Positions 24,472 to 37,658 are shown, counted from the stretch's first letter. The stretch is 64,000 nt of DNA from Theobroma cacao (GCF_000208745.1 NC_030851.1:7985313-8049312), one strand, 5' to 3'. Numbers and translations are program-made. Notes: a model not told the origin generated them from the sequence alone.

Positions 24472-27326
24472 TGTGAGACCCTGTCAAGCTCGATTAAAAG
24501 ATGATATTGTACCGAGTGGTATAACTAAGTTAAATCGAGCCTTGAACTAGTTCAAATAAAAATTCTAAGAGGAAATTGAAAATTTTGTAACCCACAGAAT
24601 GACTTAGAATAGTGATTCGGAGTTCAAGGTCCAGTTTAGAGTCCATCAGGAAAATTGACCGATTAGGGATAAAACGGTCATTTTACCATTTTATAATTAA
24701 ATGGAGATTTCTAGCCAAGATTTGATCACATTTGACCAAGAATAATTCTATGAAATATGATTATGATTATTGGAGTATAAAATGATGTTTAACAGTGAAA
24801 AATTGTGATTTCTGATATTTTTGGAGCACAAGGGCAAAATGGTAATTTTGCCACTAGAGGACTAAACGGGAATCTTTATAAAACGATTTTTTTGCCCCAT
24901 TTGGTTAATATTGATCAATATTAGTGTTATTTGAGGTTGAAAAATAGAAATAATGTGATTCCGCTACATTTCGAAGGATAGGGGCAAAATCGTAATTTTT
25001 TTGTCTCGAGGGCAAATCGGTAAATTTTTTCACTCCAGCACTTGTCAAGACCAAGGGATTTTAAATGTGGTAGGATTGGATAAATACCAGAATATTTGTG
25101 GTGGAAATTTAAGAAGAAAAAGTCAAAAAGTTAAAAATTGGGCCAATAAGCATGTGACATGTGGCATGCTTGATTATTTTATTATTTTCTATAGAAATCA
25201 GCCCATTAAATCCCCAACTCTCTCACCATATTCGGCCTAGGCAACCAGCAACAAGAAAAAAGGAAGAACAAAGGGAAAAACATGAAAACCTAGGTGGAAA
25301 TTCAAAGAAAAAGTGAAGAAATCAAGGAAACAAACTAGGTAAGTTAAAATTTCTTTAATTCTCCTTGATACCTAGCTTACCCATGCTTTTGTTCTTGATT
25401 TTCATGGTTGAATATTGAGTTATCATGATGAATTCAATTCTGAAAAATGGGTATGAAAGAGGAATTGTTGTTGGAATAATTTGATTTTAGACTATGTTAG
25501 TGTTTAGGGATAGTTAAGCATGGCTATGAACAAAAACACAAAAGAAATATTCAATTTCTCTAGGGTTCCTTGTTGGTCGAACCATGAGGGCTAAATATCA
25601 ATGGGGGATTATTTTTATTTCAAAGAAAATTGCTTGGAAATATGATGAATTAAGGTGAAATGGTTATGTAGAAAAATTTTGGTGCTAGTGCACCAAATGA
25701 CCTAATTTTTCTATAAGGAACTGTGAGGGTTCTAATGCTGAATTTGGCTTTATTTAAATGGTATGTGGCAAACTAAGGTATTAGAGGATAAATGGATTAA
25801 TTTGGAGGTGATTTGGACATAATCGTCAATTAATCGGGTGATCGATCGAATTTAATCGATACCGCGATTAAGCGGTAATTGGACGTATTTTTGCATTTAC
25901 ATATCAAGCATTAGTAATTTAAATTAGTTTATATCAATTTAGGGACAATATAGTAAATTCCTCAACTTTATTATTTGACAAGGTAGTGAGACGTCCCGAA
26001 AAGGTAAAAGAATTGCGTCTGAAGACTATTAGTCCGAGTGCACCCGGAATCTAGATTTTCGACACCTGTGAGTGAATTTGCATTTCAAAATTTATTTGGG
26101 AATTCTAATTAAGTTGAAATGAAATGCGTGAATGATTATATCTAATTCCCATTTAAAAATGAATCTCGAGAACAAGCTTTTAGTGAAAATATTTCTATGA
26201 TGTTAAATATGATTGCGATGCATCTATGTATATCTGTATGATGCCTACATGTATTATTGAGAAATTGTTTGAAATTAAGTGTACTAAATCTGTGTACCCT
26301 TGTATTATGCTGATATGCATTATTAATAAATTATGGTGAAATTGATGCAACCGTGCATGTGCGGAGTGGGAAGTGCAATGCCGGTTTAATGATAAAGGTT
26401 GTGGGGACGACGATATGTACCGCCCACAATTTCCTAAAAATTCAGAGGTGTGCAAAGAGGGATACTGAGTGATACCCCTTACCGAGTACTCCGATAGTTA
26501 TTTCTTTGTACCACCAAGAATAGTGAAGACTTGGCGGTGTATATAATTGCTCATATCTTTGTATATATATGTTTGATTGTGTGGTATGTGAAACCCTTGT
26601 TTGTGACGGTTTGTGATAAACCATTAATTTTNNNNNNNNNNNNNNNNNNNNNNNNNNNNNNNNNNNNNAAATTGTACGTGATACATATGCATATATGAAT
26701 CGTACGGGTTGTGAAACACTTATTGTGTGACGATTTGCAAATAACCGTCAGTTTTACTACTTTGCTAGAAGGATCGGTGTAAATTCAAGGATGTTTAATC
26801 CTTGAATGCGTAATAAATTTCTAGGTAAGGGAAAAAGGGTTTGGAATAGTAGTTAGATGAAAATAGCTTTATTTTCAACCGGTGCATCATGATTGTCAAA
26901 TTTCCTGGTTGAGATTGCTTGTTCCCTTCTAATATTCACTCACTGAGTATTGTACTCACGTTTTATAAAAATTCATGTTTTCAGATCACGAGGCAGCCTA
27001 TAATTAGGACGAGGTGTCCTTCTAGACCTGTGTCCATCTTTTGGTAGGTGTCTCAGCATTCGGTAGCTGTATATTCATCCGAGTCCTTCTGCTGGAAGTC
27101 GAGTATTATTTTGTTATGTATAGATGAACTTAATGTAAATTTTAAATGAGTAATGTCAGTATAAGTTGGCAACGTATATCATTATTTTGATTCAAAGTTA
27201 TGAAATAGGACTTAGTGATAATAGATAGAATTATAAGTAAGATAAATAATAGGCTTGCTTGGGTTTAGTAGATTACGTCCATTGGACCCATGCCCCGGTC
27301 ATGGCTCGAAAAATTGGGTCGTGACA
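24472..27326 (+). mobile_element. Giant solo LTR 2 (2.9 kb, contains assembly gap)
   Basis: It starts TGTGAGACCCTGTC, ends GGGTCGTGACA, with a perfect GCTTT duplication (24467-24471 and 27327-27331). It splits copia A between integrase and RT. It carries TTCACTCACTGAG at 26,935-26,947 and the same terminal ~80 bases as LTRs 1 and 3. Its 5' half (GATTAAAAGATGATATTG, ACTAGTTCAAATA, CCGCGATTAAGCGGTAA) matches LTR 4, so 2 and 4 form a subgroup. Confidence 0.9.
26632..26668. other. Assembly gap of 37 N
   Basis: Unresolved bases inside solo LTR 2. The flanks are near-duplicates (gtgaaacccttgtttgtgacgg left, gtgaaacacttattgtgtga right), so the gap probably falls in a tandem repeat. Confidence 0.95.
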
Positions 27327-27331
27327 GCTTT

Positions 27332-28300
27332 CTCATCTATTGTATAAAATTTAGTTATTTTTTTAGAGTAGTAAATACGTTTGGCAACTGATTTGCTATA
27401 TTTTGCAAATGAATTATTTTTTGAACTTCAAGTTTACATTAATTTGTGTGAGGATCAAAACTAAATCATGATAATGCATTCCAAGAAATTTCTTTTTTGA
27501 AATGCTTATTTTCTTCCCCTAATACTGAAAAATCTATTTCATCACAATGATAATCAACAAACTTTACCGTGAATAAATATCTTGTTAATGATTCTAGATA
27601 TTTAATTATAAATGAAGGTTTGTATCCAACATATATTGCTAACCTCCTTTAAAGACCCATCTTTGTGCATTGTAGTGGAGCAATTGAGACATATACCGCA
27701 CATGCAAAAATTCTTAGATAAGAAATATTTGGTTCCTGATTATAAACCAATTGTATAGGAGAAAATTTATGATAACTTGTTGGCATGATATATGCAAATG
27801 CTACTACATGCAAAATAGCATACCCACGAGCAAAAATAAGGAGTTGAGTTTTTAATAAACAATGGCCTTGCAACTAGTCGAAAGTGTTTAATAAATGATT
27901 CTGATGGATCATTTTATGTATAAACATGAGCAATAGGTTGCTCAATAGTTTTTCAAGTAATATGTAATATTCATTAAACGCTTAAGATGTAAATTCACCA
28001 GCACCGTCAAGATGAACAATCTTAATTACATAATCATAAAAATGTGCTTACAAACAAATGAATTAAGTGAGTAATCTTACAAATGCCAAACTGCAAGTTA
28101 ATAATAAGCACATATGTGACTATCTAATCGATGCATCGATTAAAATCATAAAATATCTAAATGGTCCACATGGTGGATATATGAATCCACATGTATCACC
28201 TAAAATACGTTTTAAATATGTAAGGGATTCAGTCTCAAGTTTAGCTAGTGATGACTTTATAATTAATTTACCTTAAGAGCAAGCAACACATTAGAATTCA
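27332..28300 (-). pseudogene. Copia A integrase remnant
   Basis: Minus-strand translation at 27,649-27,873 gives the end of a copia integrase core (PTSYHKFSPIQLVYNQEPNI, SYLRIFACAVYVSIAPLQ, TKMGL), with further weak matches to 28,300. The frame is interrupted. Confidence 0.8.
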
Positions 28301-28487
28301 TTAAATTGAAAAATCTTCTAGTTTTTTAATGGATGAACACATGAATTTTCAATAATCTTTCGCATCATTATTGATCCGGAATGGTCAAACCAGTCATACT
28401 AAACATTAAAATAATTAGTAAACTTATGATTTATTATAACTTATTTTTGTGTAATAAAATTCAGAGGATAAAGCCAGTAATTATTTT

Positions 28488-29965
28488 TCATATACGCTTC
28501 TTACTTGAGATAATAGACGTAATATATAGGTATTCAGTGTCTCTTTCATTCGTTGTTTCAATATGATATCCATTCAGACGAATATCATTAAAATTTAATA
28601 AATTCTTTTTAGACTTAATAGAAAATAATACATATTTTATTATGAACTTTGTTCCTCTATGTAGTAAAATATTGACTTTTTTGGAGTATTCAATTAATAT
28701 TGTACTACTAGATATTGTATTGACATTGGTTTCTTCGATTGTCAACTGAGAACAGTATTTCTTATCTTTAATTTTAATGTGCATTGTAGCAATGTTTGCT
28801 ATACATATATTTGCATCATTGATCTTGAATCCAACAAGATGAATATTAATATTTTTTTTCAGTAAGATAAGATACATAATAAGGAACTTAAAAGTTGGCA
28901 TAAGGAAACATTAAATATATAAATTACTAATTAAAACACATAATAAAAATATATCATTTAAATATAATGAAGACATATAAAATTATCTTCATGAGGTTAT
29001 ACTAAAACATATCAACAAACTGTTAAGAAATTTCATTCTTTGATATTTTCAATACCAATCAAATGATCAATTCCTCCTTTAGGATGAACAAGAAAATATG
29101 CAACTTCCTGATGTCTTATATTAACTTGGTCATGGTTAAAATCATTTTGAACAAAATTAGTTTTGACATTTTTTTTCTTCTAGCATTTAGTGATATTTAA
29201 TAAACTTCAACATTTTTTTCCTTTTAGCATTTAGTGATGCTTGATAAAGTTCAACAAGATGTTTCGACATACAATATGTATATAGCCAATGGCCTTTCAT
29301 GCCATATTGATGACAAGACATTTTCTATGTATCTTTTATTCTATCTACTTTTGTCTTTTTTTATTGTATGTCTTCACTATTCATCAACTTTTAAAAAATA
29401 TTCGTTAACTTCTAATGGGTTAAAAAGTATATGTCCACTTTTAGTGGGTCAAAAAGTATCAGTCCACTTTTGGTGGATCAAAAAGTATCCATTCATTTTT
29501 TGTGGGTCAAAATTATCTATTCACTTTTGGTGGGTCAAAATTATCCATTGACTTTTAGTGGGTTAAAATTATCCATTCACTTTTAGTGGGTTAAAATTAT
29601 TCTTATAATTAGAAAAGCGATTTGTGTAACCACCATGAGTGTAATTATTAGGTGATCTTTTTCACGTCTATGACTATAATTATTAAATGATGTTATATTA
29701 ACTTCAAGGAATGGAAAAGTTCATAATTTTGCATTAATAGCTATATAATAGCAAATTGACTTTCTAATAAAGGGACAAAATATAATATATATTACATGAT
29801 AACAACTTCACATTTAAGTTAATTTTCAGAGATGAAAACACCAAAGAAATATCAAGTTACTTATTTGATTCGATAAAATCAAAAATAAAAAACCAATAAT
29901 TGAAATCCTTTTGAAGCTTGAAGATGATGAAAACTAAATAACACCAAAATTTAAGAGATTAGAGA
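28488..29965 (-). pseudogene. Copia A protease and gag remnants
   Basis: At 28,488-28,901 a minus-strand frame of 137 codons corresponds to the retropepsin region, but the catalytic D-S-A reads N-I-A here (CIANIATMH). Further along the minus-strand 5' direction is decayed gag with a broken zinc-knuckle region near 29,260-29,310. The gag segment also contains a 29-bp repeat array. Confidence 0.75.
29403..29603. repeat. 29-bp minisatellite in copia A gag, about 7 units
   Basis: The unit contains TCCACTTTTAGTGGGTCAAAA. Copies of its GGGTYAAAA core start near 29417, 29446, 29474, 29503, 29532, 29560 and 29589, a 28-29 bp period. The same site in copia B (about 41,345) has no array. Confidence 0.9.
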
Positions 29966-29980
29966 ATTGTGTTGATAACA

Positions 29981-30240
29981 TGTTATGTAATATAACTTGA
30001 AAGAACAACTATGAGAAATTATTTAGGGATAGTAAAAAGATCTTATTCCAATGTAACTTTACAAAAGAAGTGAAGAGTTTATTTATATATTAATAACCTT
30101 TTAAATCTAAACCTTAATCTAATTCAATATAAAGGATCAAATCAAATTACATATCATGTATCTGGCTTATTGGGTTGTTTGACTTAGTCTGAACTTCTTA
30201 ACTCATAACATAATAGACATTCACATATATATTCATAACA
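29981..30240 (-). repeat. Copia A 5' LTR
   Basis: 260 bp with inverted ends TGTTATG/CATAACA. A primer-binding-site-like sequence, TGTTATCAAC on the minus strand, abuts it at 29980. It aligns with the split 3' LTR. Confidence 0.85.
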
Positions 30241-30870
30241 AAATAGTTTTTCTTTTTACTTTAAAATCTTTTTTCGTTGTTATGTTGTTCGTTTTTAGGC
30301 ATTTTTGGATCCAAGTAACAAGTTGGAGCCCATAAATGCCAACTGATGCTTCATTTTTGAGTTTGGAAGAAGAACAATTAACTCAATGCAGACTCGTAAA
30401 CATAAGCCCATTGGCCTGAAAAGAGAATTTCCATGAAAGCATTTTTAGTTTTCAGTAAAAAGAAGAATATTAAGGTTAATTATACATTTAATATCCAAAT
30501 TATGGTGGAATTATCAATTTAGTACCTAAAAATAATCTTATTAAGTAACTATAATTCTGTTCATAAGTTTTCATTATTAACAAACCTCAAGCGTAAAAAA
30601 AGTTCTATTATTTTTCTTTTTTGTTTTTAATTTTTTAATTTTTTAAACTAAAAAAATTAGAATATTTAAAAAATATAAGAGAAAGAGAAATAAGGAAGGG
30701 GAGGCTTATTCGATGACGATGCACCTAGTTTAAAGCAAATTGATGTCAATCTATCTTGAGTCGACTAAATCAAGTGTCAATTTTTTTTAGTTATTTTTGA
30801 CTTTTAATATTCTGATTTTTTAATTAAAAAATTTTATAAATTAAAAAAATAAGGATGAAAAACATGAAAT
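30241..30870. other. Spacer between copia A and B
   Basis: About 30,241-30,470 is unique-looking AT-rich DNA. From about 30,478 the sequence (TCAATTTAGTACCTAAAAATAATC, AAGTAACTATAATT) resembles the reverse complement of about 42,760-42,870 beyond copia B. This suggests B landed inside a foldback element. No gene. Confidence 0.45.
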
Positions 30871-31192
30871 TGTTATGAAATATAACTTAAAGAAACAAAT
30901 AAAGATAACTTGAAAGAACAACTAAAGAAAGAGAAGAAAGAGAAGAAAGAGACTAACTATAAAAGAAAGTATTTAAAAGGAGAAAGAATATCTTATTGAA
31001 ATGTGTGCTTACAAATGAAATAAGGAGTCTATTTATAGGCTAATAACTCCTTATCTAGATAGAATTTATAAGATAAAAATAATACTAAGGGATTAGATGG
31101 ATGGATTAAATCCTGATGTTACTCCAATCTAATTTACATTCAAATCCAAATACAGATAGCATAAATGGATATTCACAAATATATTTATAACA
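30871..31192 (-). repeat. Copia B 3' LTR
   Basis: 322 bp, from tgttatgaaatataac to atatttataaca. It shares long stretches with 42,348-42,685, for example AATACTAAGGGATTAGATGG. Confidence 0.88.
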
Positions 31193-31579
31193 CTCTCTCT
31201 TAAATATTCATTGTATTAAGAATATGCCTCGTTAAAACCTTACAAGAAAAAAACCTCATAAGAAAAAAATTGAGTGAAAGAAAAAAGTATAAAATTCTTG
31301 TCCAAAATACGCTTTTAAAATACTGCCTCATTAAAAACCTTATCAAGAAAAACCCAGTGAGAAAAACCTTGATGAAGGAAAATAGTATAATTCGTATTTT
31401 ACTCCCCTTGATGACTGCATTATTTAAGATCTTTAAAATGACGCATTCCGATCTTTTGTGGTAACTTTTTAAATGTTGCAATAGGAAGGTCTTTAGTGAA
31501 CAAATTTGCTAGATTGTCACTTGAACAAATTTGTTGAATTATTATATCACCCATTTCTTGGAGATCATGAGTGAAGAAG

Positions 31580-32290
31580 AATTTTGGAGAAATATGTTTT
31601 GCTTTATCGCCTTTAATGTATCATTCATTTAATCATGTTCAAGCAGTATTATCCTCATGTAACGTTGTTGGAATTTCCTTTTTGGTTGACGAGTCACACG
31701 TTTCTCGAATATGTTGAGTTACAAATCTTAACTAGACACATTCATGACTTGCCTTATTAATTGCTAAAATTTTTACATGATTAAAAGAAATAGCAACTAT
31801 AGTTTGTTAATAGAATGCCATGAAATAGTCGTATTTCCTTATGTGAATAAGTAACCTATCTGGGATCAAGCTTTTGTGTGGATTAGATAAATATCCTGCA
31901 TCTGCATAACCAATTAAATATGATTTTAATGCATTTGAATAATATAAGCCTATATCCATTGTTCCTTAAAGATATCAAAGTATATGTTTAATTCCTTTAC
32001 AATGTCTTCGAGTTGGAAAAAAACTATATCTTACTAATAAATTCACAACAAATGATATATCAGGTTGTGTATTGCTAGCAAAATACATTAGTGCTCTAGT
32101 TACACTAAGATATGGTACTTTAGGACAAAAAAGTTGTCCATTATCTTCACGAGGTCAGAAAGAGTCTTTTTTCACATTTAGTAACCTTACAATCATTGGT
32201 GAACTCAATGGATGTGCTTTGTCTATATAAAATCGTTTTAGCACTTTTACTATATAATTAGATTGATGGACAAAAATTCAATTTGTCAAG
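31580..32290 (-). pseudogene. Copia B RNase H and C-terminal RT remnants
   Basis: The minus strand encodes decayed RNase H text near 31,600-31,860 and the distal RT up to the insertion point of solo LTR 3 at 32,295. It is the counterpart of 22,820-23,500 in copy A. Stops interrupt it. Confidence 0.75.
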
Positions 32291-34161
32291 TATTCTGTAG
32301 TACTCCGTATTTTTGATACGGTAGCTAATAAAGTTTACGGATGCCAATTGGGGTTGATTACTGAGTTAAAAAGGGTAATTCATAAGGGAACCTGTGAAAT
32401 CTCGATCTCCATAGACACATAACTAGAAGTAGACGCGATAATGCGGATCAGGGGTAATTTCGTCATTTCTCTTGGGGAGCCCCTAAAAGGAGTTTTCTAA
32501 TGTTTTTAAGGTCCAAATAGGCCTGAGGAATAGTTTGAGATAAAATATTTCGCATGGAAGAAAATAATAATAAAATAATAATATTTTTATCAAAGAAGAA
32601 TTTGCTGGATAAAAAGTGATTCGGAAGTCAATTGAGGCATAATAAGGTATTTTGGGTGCCAAGGAGACAAGAGAAAATTTTTAGAGTAAAATAATATTTT
32701 ATTAATAAAATAATATTAAAATATTAATATTTTATTCAGTGTCAAAAATTTTCATGAAAGAGGAGTATATGGTCAATCTAAGTGGGGGAGAAGAAGAATG
32801 AGAGAATTTTGGAGAAAAATGACGTTAATGGGGCCGCGTGTCTTTATTAAGTAAAGATAGTGCGAGCAAATAAATATTTTAAATATTATAGGAACACCGC
32901 GTTGGAGTACAAACTTCATAATTTATTTGTACATGTGTAGAAGAAGGTAATAGAAGGAAATTGGAGTTAAATGAGTGTTGGGAGGACTAAATTAAAACGG
33001 AAGGAAACAAAAAGGGTAAAATGGTCATTTTACATCTCGAGTCAAAATTTTAAGTTTTCGTAAACCCGAGTAGTTTAGATCATTGTGGACCTTGTCTTGG
33101 TGTCAAAAGAATAAAAAGATTGCACAAAGGATTGGAGAAGAACAAGTTAACTTGCTAAAGGGCATTTTCGTAATTTATAAAGGATTTGGATAAGTTTGAG
33201 CTATAAATATCTTCTCCTTTCAGCAGCTTCTTCAATTTCTAGTAGCTTCTTTTTCTTCCTCCTTCCATCTCGCGTTTGTTTCCCCCTCCATGGAAGCATG
33301 GTATGAAAACTTCATAACTTTCTCTCTCTAGCTCCAATTTTCATGCCTTTGTGCACCTTTTCATGGAACCCTTTTGCTCTTTCACTCTTTTACTTCAAAA
33401 CCCTTGAAAAATCCCACTTTCATACTTTCTCTCACTAGGTAGGTGTTTAGAAAGAGAAAGAGAGAGAAAGCTCCCATAATAGCTTGAAAAATTTATTGGA
33501 AAGAATTTCAAAGTTACAAGCTATCAAGGTGAGTAATGAATTAGAATTTATTTTTGTGTTGGGAATGATTAGTAAGTAGACTTGTGAATGTTGTAGTTGA
33601 GGTTATCCACTCATTTTAGAGTGATTAGGGTAGTGAAATAGATAGCCATTTAAATGGTAATTGGAAGCTAGCTAAGAGAAAGCTTTAGACTTTATAAGTA
33701 TGTGAATTGACAAATTGGTGATGCTAATGTGATGATAGGTTCCAACGAAGTCCCATCATCCCATTTGGACAATTAGGGAAGTTAGGATCGGCTAAAGGCT
33801 CAAATAATACCAGTGAGTGAACTGCATCTCAAAACTTGCTTTGGGAATGTGAATGAAATTGCACAAACATTTGAATGATTTATCCAGCTTTTCTTAAAAA
33901 CAAATGCCTTGGGAACAAGCCTTTGGAAATTGCCTTTATGTTGCGACATGTGGTTGGTTATGGATTTATGCACTATTAGATTTTGGTGGTGTATATATAC
34001 ATATGTGGTGTGCATGATAATTGATATTGTGCATGATGATTATAACCGTGTGTATGCACGATGTGGTGGGATGCACATGCCGGTGATGGCTTGGTGAGGG
34101 AGGTGGATGATGATAATGCCCGTGTGCACAATGTGGGGGGATGTACACGATGGCACTGACN

Positions 34162-34340
34162 CGATGATGACCCGGCTATGTGCGAGTGGGACTGTGCATA
34201 AGCCGATGACCGACCCAGCTATGTGCGAGTGGGAGTGCGCATAAGTCGATGATTGACCCGGCTATGTGCGAGTATGAGTGCACATAAGCCAATGATGACC
34301 CAACCATGTGCTAGTGGGGAGTGCACATGAGCTGATGATG
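34162..34340. repeat. 43-bp tandem repeat in solo LTR 3
   Basis: The word CCCGGCTATGTGCGAGTGGG and variants recur at about 34171, 34214, 34257 and 34299, a 43-bp period of four units. Related single words occur in solo LTR 1 near 20,040-20,130. Confidence 0.8.
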
Positions 34341-34528
34341 ATGAGAGAGTGTATGGTGATGGATATATAAAAAGTTCATGAGTATGGTATATGGTGTTGC
34401 ACATGTGAATCTTGCATGTTGAATTTTGGGAATTATTCTGCCTTTCATGTTGATTTTTTTGTCATTTTAGCATAATGGCTTTTTCTTGAAAGAAAGGAAA
34501 CTTTTTTTTTATGGTGCTTTGTTTCTAG

Positions 34529-34645
34529 TTGCAGCGAGATTCATTCTCGCTACAACGAGAAACTCTCGGATTGGGAGGGGTAATGCTGGTCGAAATCTCG
34601 CTGCAGCGAGAATGCCTTTCCACTGCAACGAGGACCCATCATTTA
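34529..34645. repeat. Palindromic CTCGCTGCAGCGAG cluster in solo LTR 3
   Basis: Several forms of TCTCGCTGCAGCGAGA occur within 110 bases (TTGCAGCGAGATTCATTCTCG, CTCGCTACAACGAG, TCTCGCTGCAGCGAGAATG, CACTGCAACGAGG). Each is self-complementary and pairs with the others, giving a hairpin-rich GC island. Confidence 0.75.
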
Positions 34646-35308
34646 CTTGACTTGAATTGCACGAATGTTATTAAAGTTTTCGCTTTTCAAATCTTTTGTT
34701 GAGCATGGACCCTTTTTATCAAGTGATTTACTCATTTGGGGTTTACATGAGGGGTTTTGATAAAAGCTAAACTAAATTGCATTGTTTTGAAATAAGTGCA
34801 TCATGATTTTTAAATTTTTCCTAATTGTTGCTTGTTCCCTTCCTTGTTCACTCACTAAGTTTCGTACGCACGTTTTTAAAATTCATGTTTTCAGATTTGG
34901 AGGTTATTGGGACCAAGATTGAGTCGCACACATATGCTTGTCTTCTTGGTAGGTACTATGGCATCTCAGTAGTTGTATCTTCACCCAGAGTCACTCCGCT
35001 GACGGTCTCGAGTCTATTTCTTGTGAACATGTATGTGTACTGTAAACTATTAAGAGTCATGTTATAAATGAAATATGTATATGTTGGATTAATGATGATA
35101 GTACTTTGATATAATATAAATATGAATATTCAGTTGTTATAAAATATTACTGGAACATTTATTTTTGAGAGTTACAATACTTCATTTTAAAGATAATGGA
35201 TGAGAATGATAATCGGAATTGTATAAAGAGGCTTGCTTGGGCTTAGTGGGCTATGCCCATTGGGCCCTTGCGCCGATCATGGCCCAAAATTTGGGCTGTG
35301 ACATGTTC

Positions 35309-36330
35309 AATCTGAAGACTCAAAAAAACTTTATTTTTCCAAGGTCTGTTATCTCAAATTCTTTTTTTAAATAATTCACGACTTTTGATAACTTTTCAAG
35401 AATTCTAATAATGTTTAGGTCATTAATATAAATAGCAATTATCGTAAATTTAGATCTAAATCTTTTTATAAAAACATATAGGCATATAAAATCATTTTTA
35501 TAGCCTTCTTTTGAACAAATATTGATTAAGGCAATTATACCACATGCGTCCAGATTGCTTTAATTTATATAAAAATTTATTTAATTTGATCGAATAAATT
35601 TTCTAAGAATTCAAAGTTTGTGCTTTAAGCAGCTTAAATCCTTTAGGGATTTTCATATAGATATCATTATCAAGTAAGTCATATAAATAAGCTGTAAATA
35701 TATCCATTAGACACATTTTCAAGCTTTTCATGTATTACTAGACTAATTAAATATCGAAATGTAATTGCATTCACCACAGGAGAATATGCCTCTTCATAAT
35801 CAATGCTAGGTTTTTGAGTAAAACCTTATGCAACAAGCCATGCTTTATATCTTAGAATCTCATCTTTCTCATTTCATTTTCACACAAATACCCATTTATA
35901 TCCCACTGATTTACACTCTTTAGTGTACGGACTACAGGTCTAAAAACTTCACGTTTTGCAAATGAATTCAATTTCATTTTGATTGCGTCTTTCCAAATTG
36001 GCCAATCATTCCTATGTCTGCATTCTTCAATAGATGTAGGTTCAAGATCCTTATTTTTTTTCATAATATTGAACACTACATTATATGCAAAAATATTGTC
36101 AATGTTTATTTCATTTCAGTGTCATCTTTTTCCTGTCATGACATAATTTATTGAGATATCTTCATTCTCATTGATTTCAGGTACCTAACTTTCTTCTGGA
36201 ATTATGTCAAAGGTCTCTTTTGGAGTTTTTGTTTCTTCTTCTAGACCATCTTGAATATTTGCTCTTTTTCTTTTTTGAGGATTTTTCTCTTTAAAACCGA
36301 TTAGTCTCCCATACTTCCGACTTGTCTTAG
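35309..36330 (-). pseudogene. Copia B N-terminal reverse transcriptase remnant
   Basis: At 35,852-36,076 the minus strand reads the start of the copia RT domain (ECRHRNDWPIWKDAIKMKLN, then SFAKREVFRPVV). The rest continues rightward-to-left to the solo LTR 3 insertion site, with stops. Confidence 0.8.
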
Positions 36331-36559
36331 ACTCATTAGCAATAGCATATTGTCCATATCAATTTTGATTGGAGCATTTACAGTTGGTCTATGAGATTTA
36401 ATTACTCTCTTTAAGTTAGTAAATGCGTCTGATAACTAATTTGCTATATTTTGTAAATGAACTATCTTTTGAACTTCTTGTGCACATTGATTTGTGCGAG
36501 GATCAAAACTTGATAATGATAATACATTCCAAGATATTTCCTTTTCTAGCTACTTATTT

Positions 36560-37650
36560 TCTCCCTCTGATGTTAGAAAAATTGTTTCATCAAAATGACA
36601 ATCAGTAAACATTGCCATGAACAAATCTCCTGCTGAGAGTTTTAGATATTTAATTATAGATGGAGATTCATATCCAACATATATTCTTAACTTCCTTTGA
36701 GGACCCATCTTTGTGCGTTGTTATGGAGTAATTGGAACTATACCACACATATAAAAATTCTTAGATGGGAAAGATTTGGTTCATAACCATAAACTAATTG
36801 TATATAGGAGAATTTATGATAACTTGTTAGCCTCATGCGTACAATTGCTGCTGCATTCAAAATGGCATGCCCTAAGCAGAAATTGAAAGTTTAGATTTCG
36901 TAAGTAATGACCTTGCAATTAGCTTGAAGCATTTAATAAACGATTCTATTAGACCGTTTTATGTATGAACATGAGTAACAGATTGTTCAATATTTATTCA
37001 TATCGACATGCAATATTTATTAAAAGTTTGAGACATAAATTCACTAGCATTGTTAAGACAAATTGTCTTAATTGCATAATCAGACCAATGTGGTTGCAAA
37101 TGAATTATTGGTGCAAATAATCTTGCAATTGCCAAATTACAAGTTGATAATAACACATATGTGACTATTTTGTCGATGGATCAATTAAAATCATAAAATA
37201 CCTAAATGGTTCACATTATGGATATATGGGTCAACATATATCACTTTGAATATGTTCTAAAATGTAAAGGATTCAGTCCTAACTTTAGATGGTGATGGCT
37301 TTATAATTAATTTACCTTGAGAGCATGCAACATAAGAGAATTCATTAGATTGAAAAATCTTTTGGTTTTTCAATGGATGTCCACATGAATTTTCAATAAT
37401 TTTTTGCATCATTATTGATCCGGGATGTCTTATCCAGTCATGCCAAATATTAAAATTATCAGTAAACTTCTGATTTACTATAGTATAAGTTTCAATCATT
37501 CTAACTTTTTGTGTAATACATTTCAGAGGATAAAACGAGTAATTTTTTCAATATGCATTTTTTACCAAGATAATAAATAAAATATAAAGGTATTCAATGT
37601 CTTTTTCATTCATTATTTCAATATGATATCCATTTAGATGAATATTTTTA
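36560..37650 (-). pseudogene. Copia B integrase and GAG-pre-integrase remnants
   Basis: At 37,257-37,499 the minus strand encodes the HHCC-type pre-integrase region (IWHDWIRHPGSIMMQKIIEN, then ACSQGKLIIKPSP). Integrase core remnants follow to 36,560. The frame is broken by stops. Confidence 0.8.
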
Positions 37651-37658
37651 AAACATAA

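Larger units (their letters stand above)
17265..30240 (-). mobile_element. Ty1/copia retrotransposon A, decayed and interrupted
   Basis: On the minus strand this reads 5' LTR (30240-29981), gag, protease, integrase, RT, RNase H, 3' LTR (22405 downward), the order typical of copia. The 3' LTR is split: 22405-22288 continues at 17319-17265, because a hAT-like element sits in it. Its outer ~100 bases are missing. A 2.9-kb solo LTR interrupts the internal region between integrase and RT. The reading frames are full of stops and frameshifts, so the element is dead. It is related to element B 0.6 kb to the right. B shows better-kept versions of several of the same proteins. Confidence 0.85.
32296..35303 (+). 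mobile_element. Giant solo LTR 3 (3.0 kb)
   Basis: It starts TGTAGTACTCCGTA, ends GGGCTGTGACA. Flanks TATTC (32291-32295) and TGTTC (35304-35308) are a target duplication with one change. It interrupts copia B RT. It shares its 5' half with LTR 1 (GGCATAATAAGRTATTTTGGG, CCAAGGAGACAAG) and the terminal ~80 bases with LTRs 1 and 2. A TATA-like TATAAATA lies near 33,201-33,208. A single N is at 34,161. Confidence 0.87.

Noticed and set aside
29403..29603. Regular repeat array that could be mistaken for CRISPR
   Set aside because: The units are contiguous with no unique spacers, and the setting is a plant retrotransposon.
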